NCBI RefSeq assembly: GCF_001691555.1
Contig: NZ_MAYN01000001.1
Location: forward strand, 124,001-188,000
Length of the DNA stretch: 64,000 nt
Direction: 5' to 3'
Source: Pantoea eucrina
GTDB taxonomy: Bacteria > Pseudomonadota > Gammaproteobacteria > Enterobacterales > Enterobacteriaceae
Position 1 is the first letter of the stretch. The number at the start of each line of letters is the position of its first letter. Positions 47,320 to 57,289 of this stretch are shown here, in pieces. The notes beneath the pieces were generated by a model, which worked only from the letters and a program-made list of their open reading frames with translations, was not told the DNA's origin and searched no databases. Made by a program: the position numbers and the translations under genes.

Positions 47320-47667
47320 CTACTTTTTCTTACTGATAAGCGATTTCAGATCGGCGAACGGATTATAGGTCGCTGCACCTACCTCATCCTGCGCATCTTC
47401 TCCGGCCACTACCCGCGTACCGTACTGATCGGCTTCGGTATATTTTGAGTGTTCATGGTCGTGACAGTAAAGGCAAAGCAGCTCCCAGTTACTGCCATCT
47501 TCCGGATTATTGGTGTGATCGTGATCGATATGGTGAACCGTCAACTCGCGCAAATTTGAGTAGACGAACTCCCGGGCGCAGCGCCCGCATACCCACGGAT
47601 AGATTTTAAGCGCTTTTTCACGGTAGCCGCTCTCCAGCCGTGAGTAATTTTTCGGAATAACTGCCAT
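47320..47667 (-). CDS. yajD: HNH nuclease-like protein YajD
   Basis: The 115-residue product equals E. coli YajD in length. It has an HNH fold with two zinc-binding cysteine pairs (CGRC and CLYC) and the catalytic HHIDHDHTNNPEDGSNWELL segment. Its biological role is unknown. Single gene. Confidence 0.92.
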   Translation of the reverse strand: MAVIPKNYSRLESGYREKALKIYPWVCGRCAREFVYSNLRELTVHHIDHDHTNNPEDGSNWELLCLYCHDHEHSKYTEADQYGTRVVAGEDAQDEVGAATYNPFADLKSLISKKK

Positions 47668-47759
47668 TAGCGTGTGCCTGTACGTAACGTGATTATTTCA
47701 ACGATCAGCAGGCTAGCCCGATTGTCATTTGATAGCAAGCAGCAGGTTATCCGGTTGGG

Positions 47760-48356
47760 TCAGCTTAAATCATGCAGCGCTTTATCAACGGGCGGCCCCA
47801 GCCAGAAATCACTGAACGTCACCTCAAGCCCTCCCCGCTCCGGGGTACAGGCCATGATCCCTGCAAAACGCGAGGGTGCCGCAGGCCAGTGGCATAGACG
47901 CAGCAGCGGCCAGACATTGCCATCTGCTGAGTATTGAATGCGCAGCGCCTCATTGCGCAGCGTGACGCGCAGCCAGAAATTACGGGCATCGCCCGGAAAG
48001 AGACCGGTTGACCAGTCGGAAAATTGCCGTGTTACGACACAGCCGATAGCGGGACGCTCGTCATTAAACTCAATGCCCGCTTTCACCCACTGCTGCTCAT
48101 TTTCGCCTATAAAGATGCCTGCCTGATCGTAAAGCGTTGTGAAATCTGCCTCCACCCTCACCTGCAGCGTGAAATCCTCTGTGACGTCAAACCCAAAGGC
48201 GTGACCGCTATGGCGCTCAAAACCATACCAGGTGCGCTGCCAGAAATCGGTGCGGGCGGCAGTCGTCAGCTGTAATCTGTTTTGACTGAATAAACACGCC
48301 TGCGGTGGATTAAGCCAGCGTCCGTTTGCCGCTTCCTGTAACGTCATCGCGTTCAT
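47760..48356 (-). CDS. DUF1349 concanavalin-like protein
   Basis: The 198-residue protein matches the DUF1349 family (fold like the yeast Ree1 protein): TDFWQRTWYGFERHSGHAF, FTLQVRVEADFTTLYDQAGIFIGENEQQWVKAGIEFNDE (residues 60-100). No signal peptide. Family members are small soluble proteins of unknown function, sometimes beside sugar-metabolism genes. An internal ATG at codon 4 is an alternative start. It ends head-to-tail with the nitronate monooxygenase on the same strand, 17 bp apart, so the two are likely co-transcribed. Confidence 0.78.
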   Translation of the reverse strand: MNAMTLQEAANGRWLNPPQACLFSQNRLQLTTAARTDFWQRTWYGFERHSGHAFGFDVTEDFTLQVRVEADFTTLYDQAGIFIGENEQQWVKAGIEFNDERPAIGCVVTRQFSDWSTGLFPGDARNFWLRVTLRNEALRIQYSADGNVWPLLRLCHWPAAPSRFAGIMACTPERGGLEVTFSDFWLGPPVDKALHDLS

Positions 48357-48373
48357 TATCGATACCTGCCACG

Positions 48374-49477
48374 TTATAAAGAGAATGGTTGTATAGCATC
48401 AGTCAGGCTGCCCTGGCCAGACGCCGCATGCCACTCTGTGACCAGCTCCCGGATCACATCTGCCGCCGGTAGTTCACGTGCCAGAGGCGCTCCTTCCCCC
48501 GCCCAGTAGGCACCAAATCCGGTCTCACCCTGCGCAAGCGCAGCCTTAGCCAGCGCTTTACCCAGTGAATAGGCCAGCGGATAAGCAGGGATCTCTGTCC
48601 GGGGAATAGCGTGTGCGATCTTGCAGAATGTGTTGCGCAGACAGCGCGCCTCACGACCGGAAATCGCCGCAGTCATGGTGGTGCCCGTCACAGCCGCATC
48701 CCGGAGCGCCTGACGCCAGGCTGGCGTGGTAGCGGATTCAGGGCAGAGAAGAAAAGCGGTGCCGGATTGCACGCCGCTGGCCCCCAGGGCCAGCATCGCG
48801 CTGATTGCCGCACCGTTCATGATCCCGCCTGCTGCAATCACCGGCAACGCAACCCGCGCGCCTATTGCCTGTATCAGCGTCAGCGTAGAGAGCTGATGAT
48901 CGTCTCCCTCTGCGGCAAAACTGCCGCGATGACCCCCGGCTTCATAACCCTGCGCCACAATCATATCGATCCCCTGCTGCGCTATCTCTTCCGCTTCCGC
49001 CACGCTGGTAGCCGTTGCCAGCGTAACAATCCGGCATGCTTTCAGCCGGCGCAGGGTATCCGCGGGTGGTAAACCAAAGTGAAAACTCACTACGGCCGGA
49101 CGCGTTTCTTCAATCACCTGCAGCATCGCTTCGTGGCCGCAGAAAGTGGGATAGATCTCCTCCAGGTGTACAGGCGCCTGCGCGCCCAGGGCAGCAAAAC
49201 GATCGGCGAAACGTGCTATCCATGCCTGTTCGACCGCTTCATGGCGTATAGCGGGCGAATGGCAGAACAGATTGACGTTAAAAGGCTGGCGGGTAAGCGC
49301 CTGGGTCTGACGTATCAGACGCGCGGCCTCTTCCGGAGAGGAGGCGCCCAGACCCAGCGAACCAAGCGCACCGGCATTGCTGACTGCTGCCGCCAGTTCC
49401 GGTGTCGAAACGCCTGCCATAGGAGCCTGAATAATCGGATAGCGCAGAGGGAGTTTTTTACACAGGGGTGTCGTCAT
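48374..49477 (-). CDS. nitronate monooxygenase (2-nitropropane dioxygenase family)
   Basis: FMN-dependent TIM-barrel enzyme that oxidises alkyl nitronates such as propionate-3-nitronate, a plant toxin. 367 residues from the ATG at 49477, which has GGAG 9 bases upstream; the frame extends to 49531 without a good site. Motifs: YPIIQAPMAGVSTPELAAAVSNAG at the N-terminus, AQGYEAGGHRG with the catalytic histidine, and ALGASGVQSGTAFLLCPES for phosphate/FMN binding. Single-gene start of a two-gene unit with the DUF1349 gene. Confidence 0.88.
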   Translation of the reverse strand: MTTPLCKKLPLRYPIIQAPMAGVSTPELAAAVSNAGALGSLGLGASSPEEAARLIRQTQALTRQPFNVNLFCHSPAIRHEAVEQAWIARFADRFAALGAQAPVHLEEIYPTFCGHEAMLQVIEETRPAVVSFHFGLPPADTLRRLKACRIVTLATATSVAEAEEIAQQGIDMIVAQGYEAGGHRGSFAAEGDDHQLSTLTLIQAIGARVALPVIAAGGIMNGAAISAMLALGASGVQSGTAFLLCPESATTPAWRQALRDAAVTGTTMTAAISGREARCLRNTFCKIAHAIPRTEIPAYPLAYSLGKALAKAALAQGETGFGAYWAGEGAPLARELPAADVIRELVTEWHAASGQGSLTDAIQPFSL

Positions 49478-49930
49478 CACAAAGTTCTCCGTTGGTGGCA
49501 GCCAGTCTGGCTTATCCATTTTGTACAGCACAGGTAACCTATATTTAAATTACCCTTTTAACAAGAAGCCTGGCGTTTTTTGCGGCAGCGCTGGAGCACC
49601 TGACAGAGCGGCACCCTCACTCTCCTCAGGCGTCTGACGGTAAAATTACCTCAATGCATTTTAATTAGAATTTTTACTCATTTTTTGTTTTTTGCCGTCG
49701 ATAACATAGATTCAGCATCACCTTAATTGCCAGCACCAGGAACCTGAACTGATTAAAAATGCCCCCTGACTGATGCCCGTTTTCGCTTAACGGCTGCCAG
49801 TGCTCAGGACAACATGGAAAGTGAGGGGAAAACATACAGCGCGACACACGCTCTTTGCTGGATGAAATTACGCGACACTTTTTGAAGCAGTCGCGCTACT
49901 TAACTGCACACTATCTGACAGAGGTCATCT
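49478..49930. other. non-coding interval before the BdlA-like gene
   Basis: Contains no gene I can support. The centre (49640-49720) is AT-rich; no named operator or hairpin was recognised. Confidence 0.3.
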
Positions 49931-51217
49931 ATGTTTGGGGTGAACACTTCACGCCTGACGCTGCCGTTCAGTCACAGCGCTGGCGTTCATCGTGATATCA
50001 ATGCTATCAGACAGCATGTTGCCTGGATTGAATTTACGCCGGACGGTGAAATTGTTGATGCTAACGCGTTATTTCTGACACTGACGGGTTATCAGCTGCA
50101 GGAGATCCAGGGCCAGCATCATCGTCTCTTCTGTTCGCCGTTTTACAGCCAGACAGCAAGCTATCGCCGTTTCTGGCAGACGCTGGCGCAGGGAGAGTCG
50201 ATCACCGGCATTTTTGAGCGCTTCAATCGTCAGCAGCAGCGCTTTTATCTGAGCGCCACCTACTTTCCGGTCAGCGATGATAAAGGCCGGGTGTATAAAG
50301 TGATCAAAGTCGCCAGTGATATCACCGCGCGCCATCAGGAACTGGAACACAAAGAGGCGATCATCACTGCACTTGATCGCTCCATGGCGGTGATTGAGTT
50401 TACGCCTGAAGGTGAAATTCTCAGCGCCAACGCCAATTTTCTGCAGCATATGGGGTATGGCAGCGAAGAGATTATCGGCCAGCATCACCGCCTCTTCTGC
50501 TATGACGATTTTTATCATCTTCATCCCGATTTCTGGCAAAAAATTGCCCGCGGGCAACATTTTGTCGGCCGTTTTGAGCGTAAAACCGCCAGCGGTGAGC
50601 GCATCTGGCTGGAGGCGAGTTATAACCCGGTTGTGGATGCGGATGGCCGGGTCTACAAAGTGATCAAAATCGCTTCTGACATCACTGCGCGCGTGGAAGC
50701 GGCTAAGCGGGTGGCGGATATCGCTCTGACCACATCAGGCGAAACTTCACAGATCACCGACAATGCCAACGACGTGCTGGATGAAACGGTGCGCAATTCA
50801 GGTCTGGTGGCTCAGCGGGTTAATGCAGCAACCGAAATTGGCATGCAGCTTAATGCGTCTGCCAGGAACATTGGCGAGGTGGTTAACAGCATTAATCTTA
50901 TCGCATCGCAAACGAATATTCTGGCGCTGAATGCCGCTATTGAGTCAGCGCGTGCAGGTGAAGCAGGCCGCGGCTTCAGCGTCGTTGCTGCTGAAGTGCG
51001 GCGGCTGGCCGCTTCCACTGCCAGCGCTACCCGGCAAATCACCGACGTTGTGCAACAGAACAGCTTGCTGATAAAAGAGATGTATCAGCAGCTGGACGAA
51101 GTGCGGGAATTTGTGATGGCGGAACAGGAGAAAATTGGCATGCTGTCACGCAGTCTGCGCGAGATTAACAGCGGCGTTCACGAATTTGTTAACGTTATTC
51201 ACCGCCTTGATGTCTGA
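49931..51217 (+). CDS. cytoplasmic double-PAS chemoreceptor, BdlA-like
   Basis: The 428-residue protein has two PAS domains of the same type (about residues 20-135 and 145-257, each with GQHHRLFC and a YKVIK-ASDIT end) and a short MCP signalling domain with [41 protein letters not shown]. It has no transmembrane segment. This is the architecture and length of Pseudomonas BdlA (417 residues), which links redox or nutrient sensing through haem-binding PAS domains to biofilm dispersal. Haem or FAD binding here is inferred. A c-di-GMP enzyme gene lies 1.5 kb away. Confidence 0.82.
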   Translation: MFGVNTSRLTLPFSHSAGVHRDINAIRQHVAWIEFTPDGEIVDANALFLTLTGYQLQEIQGQHHRLFCSPFYSQTASYRRFWQTLAQGESITGIFERFNRQQQRFYLSATYFPVSDDKGRVYKVIKVASDITARHQELEHKEAIITALDRSMAVIEFTPEGEILSANANFLQHMGYGSEEIIGQHHRLFCYDDFYHLHPDFWQKIARGQHFVGRFERKTASGERIWLEASYNPVVDADGRVYKVIKIASDITARVEAAKRVADIALTTSGETSQITDNANDVLDETVRNSGLVAQRVNAATEIGMQLNASARNIGEVVNSINLIASQTNILALNAAIESARAGEAGRGFSVVAAEVRRLAASTASATRQITDVVQQNSLLIKEMYQQLDEVREFVMAEQEKIGMLSRSLREINSGVHEFVNVIHRLDV

Positions 51218-51250
51218 AACGGGCGGGAGGCTGTCGCTTCCCGCTCACTG

Positions 51251-52321
51251 TCAAACGTCGCTGCCCGTGGCCGGTGTGGCCGGCAGCCGTTTTTTCTGCA
51301 GCGCGCGGCGCAGCGCCGGCTCTGCGTACCGGGTGATCAGGTAAGCTACACCCGACAGCACAATAACCATAACCGGCGGCAATATCATCATGACAGTGTC
51401 ACTTTTAATAATGTGATTCACCTTAATCAGCATCGCTATCATCAAATTTTCATGGATCAGATAGAGGGCATAACTGATGAAACCTGTAGCGGTAAACAGT
51501 CGCAGTGACAGGAAATGCTGGATCCGCGTCATTCTGAAGCTGGCAATAAAAAACAGCAGCACCGCTACCAGCGGTATCAGCGCAACTGCCCCGCTGTTCT
51601 TAACGTAGTAGCTAAAATTAATCAGCAGCGCGAGCGCAACCAGCAGATAGTGGTAGCGTCTGTCGCGTCCGTGCAAGCGTTCATAGACCAGGCAACCCAC
51701 CATAAACCAGGCGTAATGAATAAATCCCAGTTTGGAGATAATGTCCACCAGCAGCGGATAACCGAGTGACTTAACCACTGAAGCAGCAGAGAGTAACAGC
51801 ATCGGCAGAATCAGCGCCGGCAGACAAAATTTACGTCCCGCAGTGAAATAGACAGCGCCGATAATCAGATAAAACAGCGCTTCAACGTAGAGCGACCAGA
51901 ATGAGCCCGCCATAGAGTGAAACGAAATGCCGGTTAACTGCGTCAGCGTCTCAGGATTAATAAACAGTAGCCCCGGCAGCAGGTTTTTCGCATAGGGAGT
52001 CATAAGCGACCATTCCGGAAAAAATCCTCCGGCTATATAGAGCAGCAGGCTGGCAATTAACATCGCCGGAAATAGCCGCAGCCAGCGCTTTTGCAGAAAG
52101 CTAATATAGCTCTCTGATTTATCAAGCGTCATAAAAATAACAAAGCCCGAGATCATAAAAAAGAGCTGCACACCAGCCCAGCCAAAAGAAAATAGCGGCA
52201 GATGCTGAGTAGCGGCGACATAAGGCAGCAGTTCTGGCCAGCGCGCCCAGGCGTGATAGGCGATAACCATCAGAATAGCTAAACCGCGCATCCCGTCGAG
52301 GTGAGTAATACGAGCCTGCAT
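51251..52321 (-). CDS. membrane acyltransferase, OafA/YrhL type
   Basis: The 356-residue product has ten or so hydrophobic segments and the acyltransferase 3 start RITHLDGMRGLAILMVIAYHAWARWP, with the conserved histidine and an Arg in the DGxRG motif; FFMISGFVIFMTL follows. The family O-acylates polysaccharides, lipopolysaccharide or other exported sugars. The target is unknown; no polysaccharide gene is adjacent. Convergent with the BdlA-like gene. Confidence 0.87.
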   Translation of the reverse strand: MQARITHLDGMRGLAILMVIAYHAWARWPELLPYVAATQHLPLFSFGWAGVQLFFMISGFVIFMTLDKSESYISFLQKRWLRLFPAMLIASLLLYIAGGFFPEWSLMTPYAKNLLPGLLFINPETLTQLTGISFHSMAGSFWSLYVEALFYLIIGAVYFTAGRKFCLPALILPMLLLSAASVVKSLGYPLLVDIISKLGFIHYAWFMVGCLVYERLHGRDRRYHYLLVALALLINFSYYVKNSGAVALIPLVAVLLFFIASFRMTRIQHFLSLRLFTATGFISYALYLIHENLMIAMLIKVNHIIKSDTVMMILPPVMVIVLSGVAYLITRYAEPALRRALQKKRLPATPATGSDV

Positions 52322-52719
52322 GATGTTCTCAGTAAAAGTAAGAGGTAGACATAAGTCAAATTATCACTGACACAGATTTACAATCAATCAGGCTTATTCC
52401 TATTAAGATTAAAATTATCTTAATTAAAAAGAAAAGCGTTATAAAAATTTATGGCCACACATTTCAGTCATTTTGCGCCCCCATCATGCCTGCGGAGCTG
52501 ACTATACTTGTGCTGAAGAACCGGAGCGCACGTTTATTCAGGGCCGGTTATTAACTATGCCCCGTCAGATTCAGTTTTACAGGCTGCATATTTTTTCGCA
52601 CTGGCTCTCAGGCAGGGTTGTCGCGGCGTAAAATCGCGCTTATGCATCAGGTTTTACTGACCTATGCCGATAACCTGAACATACTTTTGTAATGTCATTT
52701 TACTCAGCGTATTAAGCCT
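52322..52719. other. AT-rich interval between acyltransferase and GGDEF-EAL genes
   Basis: Divergent promoters are expected here. A 7-bp dyad TTAAGAT-N7-ATCTTAA is at 52403-52423, about 80 bp upstream of the acyltransferase start. No gene was seen. Confidence 0.35.
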
Positions 52720-55335
52720 ATGATAGCGAAGACCTCTTTTGTCGACTCCCCCTCACGTGGGCAAATGCGTGGACTGATCCGTCAGCCAATGATGATGATG
52801 GTATTACTGATCCTGCTGGCCTTTACCGGTGCGTTTATCAGCCTGATGTTTATCGCCAGCGATTTAAATCAGCAATCGGATCGCCAGCAATCTTTGCTGC
52901 TGGATAAGGCGCTTCAGACGAGACAAGCGGTGATGCAGTTTCACCTCTCTGATAATGCCGGATGGGGTGAGGCATACCAGAACCTGCACCGCACGCTGAA
53001 CCGCCGCTGGGCATGGGATAATCAGAATCTTGGCGCGTCGCTGTTTGATACCTTCGCCTATGAGGGAGTATTTGTGATCTCGCCGCAGGATGAAACGCGC
53101 TACAGTGTGATCCGTGGCCGGCCGGAAGCGCGCTCACTTGCCCTCTGGCTGGGCACCGATCCGCTGCGCCGCATTAAAGCACAGCTGCAGGCGAGCGCGG
53201 GCAATGCGATCAGTGACTACGTACTGGCGGACGCGCAGCTTACGCTGTATAGCGCGGCATGGATTACGCCAGGTGGCGACCGCAGCGTAACGACGCTGCC
53301 TGGCCCGCCCTCGCTAATGGTTTTCACAGATCGCCTGACGCCACAGAAGTTGCTTAAGCTGGGTCAGGAGTATGGCATTCACAATCTTCATCTGGACGCA
53401 TCACCTGCTGCCCGGCCTGCCTCTCCGCACCTGCTGATCGCTGTGGGTGATAAGCAGGTTGCGCTGATCTGGCGCAGCGCGAATCCCGGCGGTGCGCTGC
53501 TGACAGGATTACTGCCTCTGCTGGTGCTGATTATGCTGCTCTCGCTGTTTACCGCACTGATGCTGATGCGCAGCGCGCTGCGAAAAGCGCAGCTTAATGA
53601 TGAAAGCACCTGGTTACTGGGACAGAGCCAGCTCGCCCTGAGCGCCAGCGAACGGCGCTTTCGCGACATCGCAGAAACCACTACGGACTGGATCTGGGAA
53701 ATGGACAGCCAGCTGCGTCTGGTCTGGATTTCAGGACGTTTTCCGGTAGTAACCGGCTTCAGCAGCCAGGAGTGGATACAGCGGACGCTGGCGGATTTTC
53801 TGCTTGATTACGAGAAATATCGCAGCCGCCTGATGCTGTTTCAGCAGTCCGGCGGCCAGCTAACCCTGACCGGTTGCCGCTATCGCTCTGCGCAGGGACA
53901 CATGCGCTACTGCAACCTGACGCTGAAAGAGGTGATGCTGACTCAGGGCGTCAGCGGTTTTCGCGGCAGCGCTACGGACATCACGCTGGAGTATGAGGCG
54001 CAGGCGCGGGCGCACTACCTCTCCCATTTTGATGAGCTGACCGGGCTGGCTAATCGGGTGCAGATGCAAGAATTCCTGACGGGAAAACTCAGTCTGCCAT
54101 CCGATCCGCAACATCGCCTGGCGATTATCATGATCGATCTGGATAAGTTTAAACCGGTCAATGATATCTATGGTCACACTGCAGGCGACAAGGTTCTGCA
54201 TGAAGTATCGGGCCGTATTCGCGCCTGTCTCGGCAGTCACGGACTGGTAGCGCGCCTGGGGGGCGATGAGTTTGTGGCAATCCTGCCTGAAATGAACAGC
54301 CGCGATCGTATTGTCGCGCTGTGTCAGCAGCTGATAGCGCGTATCAATGACGCGTTTGAGGTCTGTGACAACACGCTGCACATCGGGGCCAGTCTGGGCA
54401 TTGCACTGGCGCCACAGGATGCCGATAACGCCAGCGATCTGCTGCGTTATGCCGATATTGCTTTGTATAAGGCGAAAAATAGCGGACGCAATCAGTGGGT
54501 CTTTTTTGATCGCGATATGGAAGAAAAAATTGTGCAGCGCCGCGAGCTGGAGCATGAACTGCGCGATGCGATAAACAGTGAACAGCTGGCTCTGGTTTAC
54601 CAGGCACGCTATGCGCTGGCAGCCGGAGAGGTCACAGCAGTAGAAGCGCTGGTACGCTGGCAGCATCCGCGACTGGGTCTGCTGATGCCCGATCAGTTCA
54701 TCCCGCTGGCGGAAGAGACCGGCCTGATCAGCGCGCTAAGCGATTGGGTGCTGCTGCGCGCCTGCAGCGATATTGTTCAGTTTGAGCCAGCGCTATCCGT
54801 ATCAGTCAATATCTCAGCGACGGAACTCCAGAATGATGCGCTGCCGTCACGTATTGCGCAGGTGCTTCAGCTCAGCGGCCTGCCCAATCACCGGCTGGAG
54901 ATAGAAGTCACAGAGAACGCACTGCTGAGCGATCCTGAAAAAACGCTGGCGACCATGCAGGCAGTTAAAGCCCTCGGCGTAAAATTTCTGATTGACGATT
55001 TTGGCACCGGTTACGCTTCGCTCTGTTATCTGCGCGCGTTTCCGTTTGATGGCCTTAAGATCGACAAATCGTTTATTTTCCCCCTGGGTGAATCACCACA
55101 GGCGCGTCAGGTCGTGGAGAATATGATTGGGCTGGGCAGAGCCTATTCGCTGTCAGTTACGGCTGAAGGGGTGGAAACCCCCGGACATATGGCGCAGCTG
55201 CAGGCGCTTGCCTGCGACGCGGTACAGGGTTACTACATTGGACGTCCGGGTCCGCTGGCACAAATTGTGATGACGGTGCCGGACGATAATCCGATGCGGA
55301 AAAATGCGGCGGTCCCTCGCCAGCGACATTCATAG
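52720..55335 (+). CDS. CHASE4-PAS-GGDEF-EAL cyclic di-GMP enzyme
   Basis: The 871-residue membrane protein has TM1 near residues 24-48, a periplasmic CHASE4-like sensor (NAGWGEAYQNL...LFDTFAYEGVFVI), TM2 near 262-285, a PAS domain (about 310-430), GGDEF (RLGGDEF near 515) and EAL (about 610-855). Both catalytic motifs look intact: GGDEF, and in the EAL domain EALVRW, NISATEL, EVTENAL, IDDFGTGYASL and TAEGVE. The inhibitory RxxD site before GGDEF is absent (SHGL there), so product inhibition at that site is not expected. Net activity is unknown. The ribosome site is weak. Its end overlaps the convergent transporter gene by 6 bp. Confidence 0.9.
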   Translation: MIAKTSFVDSPSRGQMRGLIRQPMMMMVLLILLAFTGAFISLMFIASDLNQQSDRQQSLLLDKALQTRQAVMQFHLSDNAGWGEAYQNLHRTLNRRWAWDNQNLGASLFDTFAYEGVFVISPQDETRYSVIRGRPEARSLALWLGTDPLRRIKAQLQASAGNAISDYVLADAQLTLYSAAWITPGGDRSVTTLPGPPSLMVFTDRLTPQKLLKLGQEYGIHNLHLDASPAARPASPHLLIAVGDKQVALIWRSANPGGALLTGLLPLLVLIMLLSLFTALMLMRSALRKAQLNDESTWLLGQSQLALSASERRFRDIAETTTDWIWEMDSQLRLVWISGRFPVVTGFSSQEWIQRTLADFLLDYEKYRSRLMLFQQSGGQLTLTGCRYRSAQGHMRYCNLTLKEVMLTQGVSGFRGSATDITLEYEAQARAHYLSHFDELTGLANRVQMQEFLTGKLSLPSDPQHRLAIIMIDLDKFKPVNDIYGHTAGDKVLHEVSGRIRACLGSHGLVARLGGDEFVAILPEMNSRDRIVALCQQLIARINDAFEVCDNTLHIGASLGIALAPQDADNASDLLRYADIALYKAKNSGRNQWVFFDRDMEEKIVQRRELEHELRDAINSEQLALVYQARYALAAGEVTAVEALVRWQHPRLGLLMPDQFIPLAEETGLISALSDWVLLRACSDIVQFEPALSVSVNISATELQNDALPSRIAQVLQLSGLPNHRLEIEVTENALLSDPEKTLATMQAVKALGVKFLIDDFGTGYASLCYLRAFPFDGLKIDKSFIFPLGESPQARQVVENMIGLGRAYSLSVTAEGVETPGHMAQLQALACDAVQGYYIGRPGPLAQIVMTVPDDNPMRKNAAVPRQRHS

Positions 55336-56661
55336 TGGCTTGTGCGCAGTCTCTTTCGCTTTCCACAGGGCAAGCAGCGTGATCAGCAGCGCCAGGGACA
55401 CATAAAGAGATACCCACAGAGTGCTACCCGACTCACGGTATAGCGAAGTGATAATCAGCGGCGCAAAGCCGCCGCCGATGATACCGGCCAGCGTGTAGGC
55501 GAGTGAGGAGCCGGCATAGCGCACATGACCGGGAAACTGCTCGGTCACAAAAGCTGCCTGCGGACCGTACATAATCGCATGGATCAGTAGCCCGACTATC
55601 ACCGCCAGTACAATCAGCACCGGCTGAGAGCTGTCGAGCAGGACAAAAAAGACAAAGCTCCAGATCACGCCCAGCATTGCACCGCCAATATAGACCGGAC
55701 GGCGGCCCAGACGATCGGATAAGGCGCCGAACATCGGTACCGTAATCGCATTGCCGATGGCACCAAGCATGGTGGCCAGCAGCGCTAACGGACGCGGCAG
55801 CTGCAGCACCGTGGTCACGTAGGTCAGCGTAAAGACCACCACCAGCGCATAGAGCACATCAGAGCCGATACGTGAACCACCGGCAATCAGCAGCGCACGT
55901 CGATGATGGGTAAACACCTCTTTAAGCGGGGCCTGAGTGGTTTTATCAGCCTGTTTCATTGCCCTGAAAGTCGGTGTCTCATCAACACCCCGGCGCAGCC
56001 ACAGCCCAAACATAACCAGCAGCAGGCTCAGCAAAAACGGTATGCGCCAGCCCCATTCCTGAAAAGCCTCGCCGCTCAGTGACAGGGTCACAAGCGTAAT
56101 AAACCCGGTGCCAATCAGCGTGCCGCACGACGGCCCTACCTGCGCAAATGAGGCGTTACGCCCGCGCTTGGTGGCTTCACCGTGTTCCATCGAGAGCAGT
56201 ACTGCGCCAGCCCATTCGCCGCCCAGCGCAATGCCCTGAATAAACCGCAGCGCGACCAGCAGCACCGGACTCCAGATCCCCCAGCTGGCGTAGCCGGGCA
56301 GCATCCCCATCAGAGCCGTCGTGACGCCCATAATCACCAGCGTCGTAACCAGCACCGCTTTGCGCCCGGCCACGTCGCCAAGATGCCCAAAGATAAAGCC
56401 GCCTACCGGACGGGACACATAGCCAACGGCATACGTTGAGAACGCCAGAATGGTGCCGACCAGCGGATCGAAGCTGGGGAAAAAGACATGGTTAAACACC
56501 AGCGCCGCCATGATGTTGTAAACGGTAAAGTCGTACCATTCCAGCGCCGTACCGATGGAACTGGCAGCAGCCAGCCGGCGGGTTTTACTTGCGCCCGTAG
56601 CGGCAGAGTGCGTGACGTCAGGCTGTGATACCTGTGGCAGAGTGGAGTCGTTATTACTCAT
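55330..56661 (-). CDS. MHS-family (ProP/ShiA-like) major facilitator transporter
   Basis: The 443-residue 12-helix symporter has the metabolite:H+ symporter signatures: GTALEWYDFTVYNIMAALVF in the first helix, RPVGGFIFGHLGDVAGRKAVLV, and ALRFIQGIALGGEWAGAVLLSMEH. Last gene of the DUF2848-amidase operon; its ATG overlaps the preceding stop codon by 8 bp (ATGAGTAA). The ribosome site lies in the 12-bp palindrome AGGAGATCTCCT directly before the ATG. It probably imports the amide handled by the operon. Confidence 0.87.
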   Translation of the reverse strand: MSNNDSTLPQVSQPDVTHSAATGASKTRRLAAASSIGTALEWYDFTVYNIMAALVFNHVFFPSFDPLVGTILAFSTYAVGYVSRPVGGFIFGHLGDVAGRKAVLVTTLVIMGVTTALMGMLPGYASWGIWSPVLLVALRFIQGIALGGEWAGAVLLSMEHGEATKRGRNASFAQVGPSCGTLIGTGFITLVTLSLSGEAFQEWGWRIPFLLSLLLVMFGLWLRRGVDETPTFRAMKQADKTTQAPLKEVFTHHRRALLIAGGSRIGSDVLYALVVVFTLTYVTTVLQLPRPLALLATMLGAIGNAITVPMFGALSDRLGRRPVYIGGAMLGVIWSFVFFVLLDSSQPVLIVLAVIVGLLIHAIMYGPQAAFVTEQFPGHVRYAGSSLAYTLAGIIGGGFAPLIITSLYRESGSTLWVSLYVSLALLITLLALWKAKETAHKPL

Positions 56662-57289
56662 AGGAGATCTCCTGTCGGGTAAGCTGCCAGCTCAGCGCGT
56701 AGCGCTCGGCATCAGCATGAAATGCCTGGGCGGCCCGATCGGCCAGCGCGATGCAGGCGGTTTCATCAGCACAGTGCAGCAGCAGCATGGACTGCATCGG
56801 ACGATGGGCATGGGTTTCGCGCGGCAACGGCGTGCTGAGCGACACATCCGGCGTCAGCAGGCAGGAGGAGATATAGCCCGGTACCTGCTGCAGATGCTGC
56901 TGCCACGCCTGCAGCGCCGCGCCGTCAGGACCTGCGGGCAGGGTCAACATGGCAAGGTGCGCGCCCTGACCCCGGCCATGCCGGTGCGTCACGGCGCAAA
57001 CCCGCCGCATCGGATCAATCATCCGGTTAAGATTCGCGACTGACCATTCCGTCTGGCGCGTAAAGGCGGCGTGATAAGCGGCGCTGGTAAAAGTCTCCAG
57101 GGAGGCGGTTTCATAAAGGCCCAGATAGCGGCGCGCAGCGGCTACGGCACGATAGCGCGTGCCGCTGAGAAAGCCTTCGATGGCGACGCGCTCTTCAACG
57201 TGTTCATGGTCATACCATTGGTTAAAATCAGCCTCATCTTCGGGTGCTACATTGGTGGCGACAAACAGCATACCGTGGGGATTACTCAT
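56654..57289 (-). CDS. conserved dimeric alpha/beta-barrel-like protein (DUF4286/EthD-like)
   Basis: The 211-residue product (ATG at 57289) begins MLFVATNVAPEDEADFNQWYDHEHVEERVAIEGFLSG-like; the NQWYDHEHV block is typical of EthD/stress-responsive dimeric barrels, and two such halves may be present. No catalytic assignment is possible. The start overlaps the amidase stop codon by 8 bp (ATGAGTAA), so it is translated as part of the operon. Family name is tentative. Confidence 0.65.
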   Translation of the reverse strand: MSNPHGMLFVATNVAPEDEADFNQWYDHEHVEERVAIEGFLSGTRYRAVAAARRYLGLYETASLETFTSAAYHAAFTRQTEWSVANLNRMIDPMRRVCAVTHRHGRGQGAHLAMLTLPAGPDGAALQAWQQHLQQVPGYISSCLLTPDVSLSTPLPRETHAHRPMQSMLLLHCADETACIALADRAAQAFHADAERYALSWQLTRQEISYE

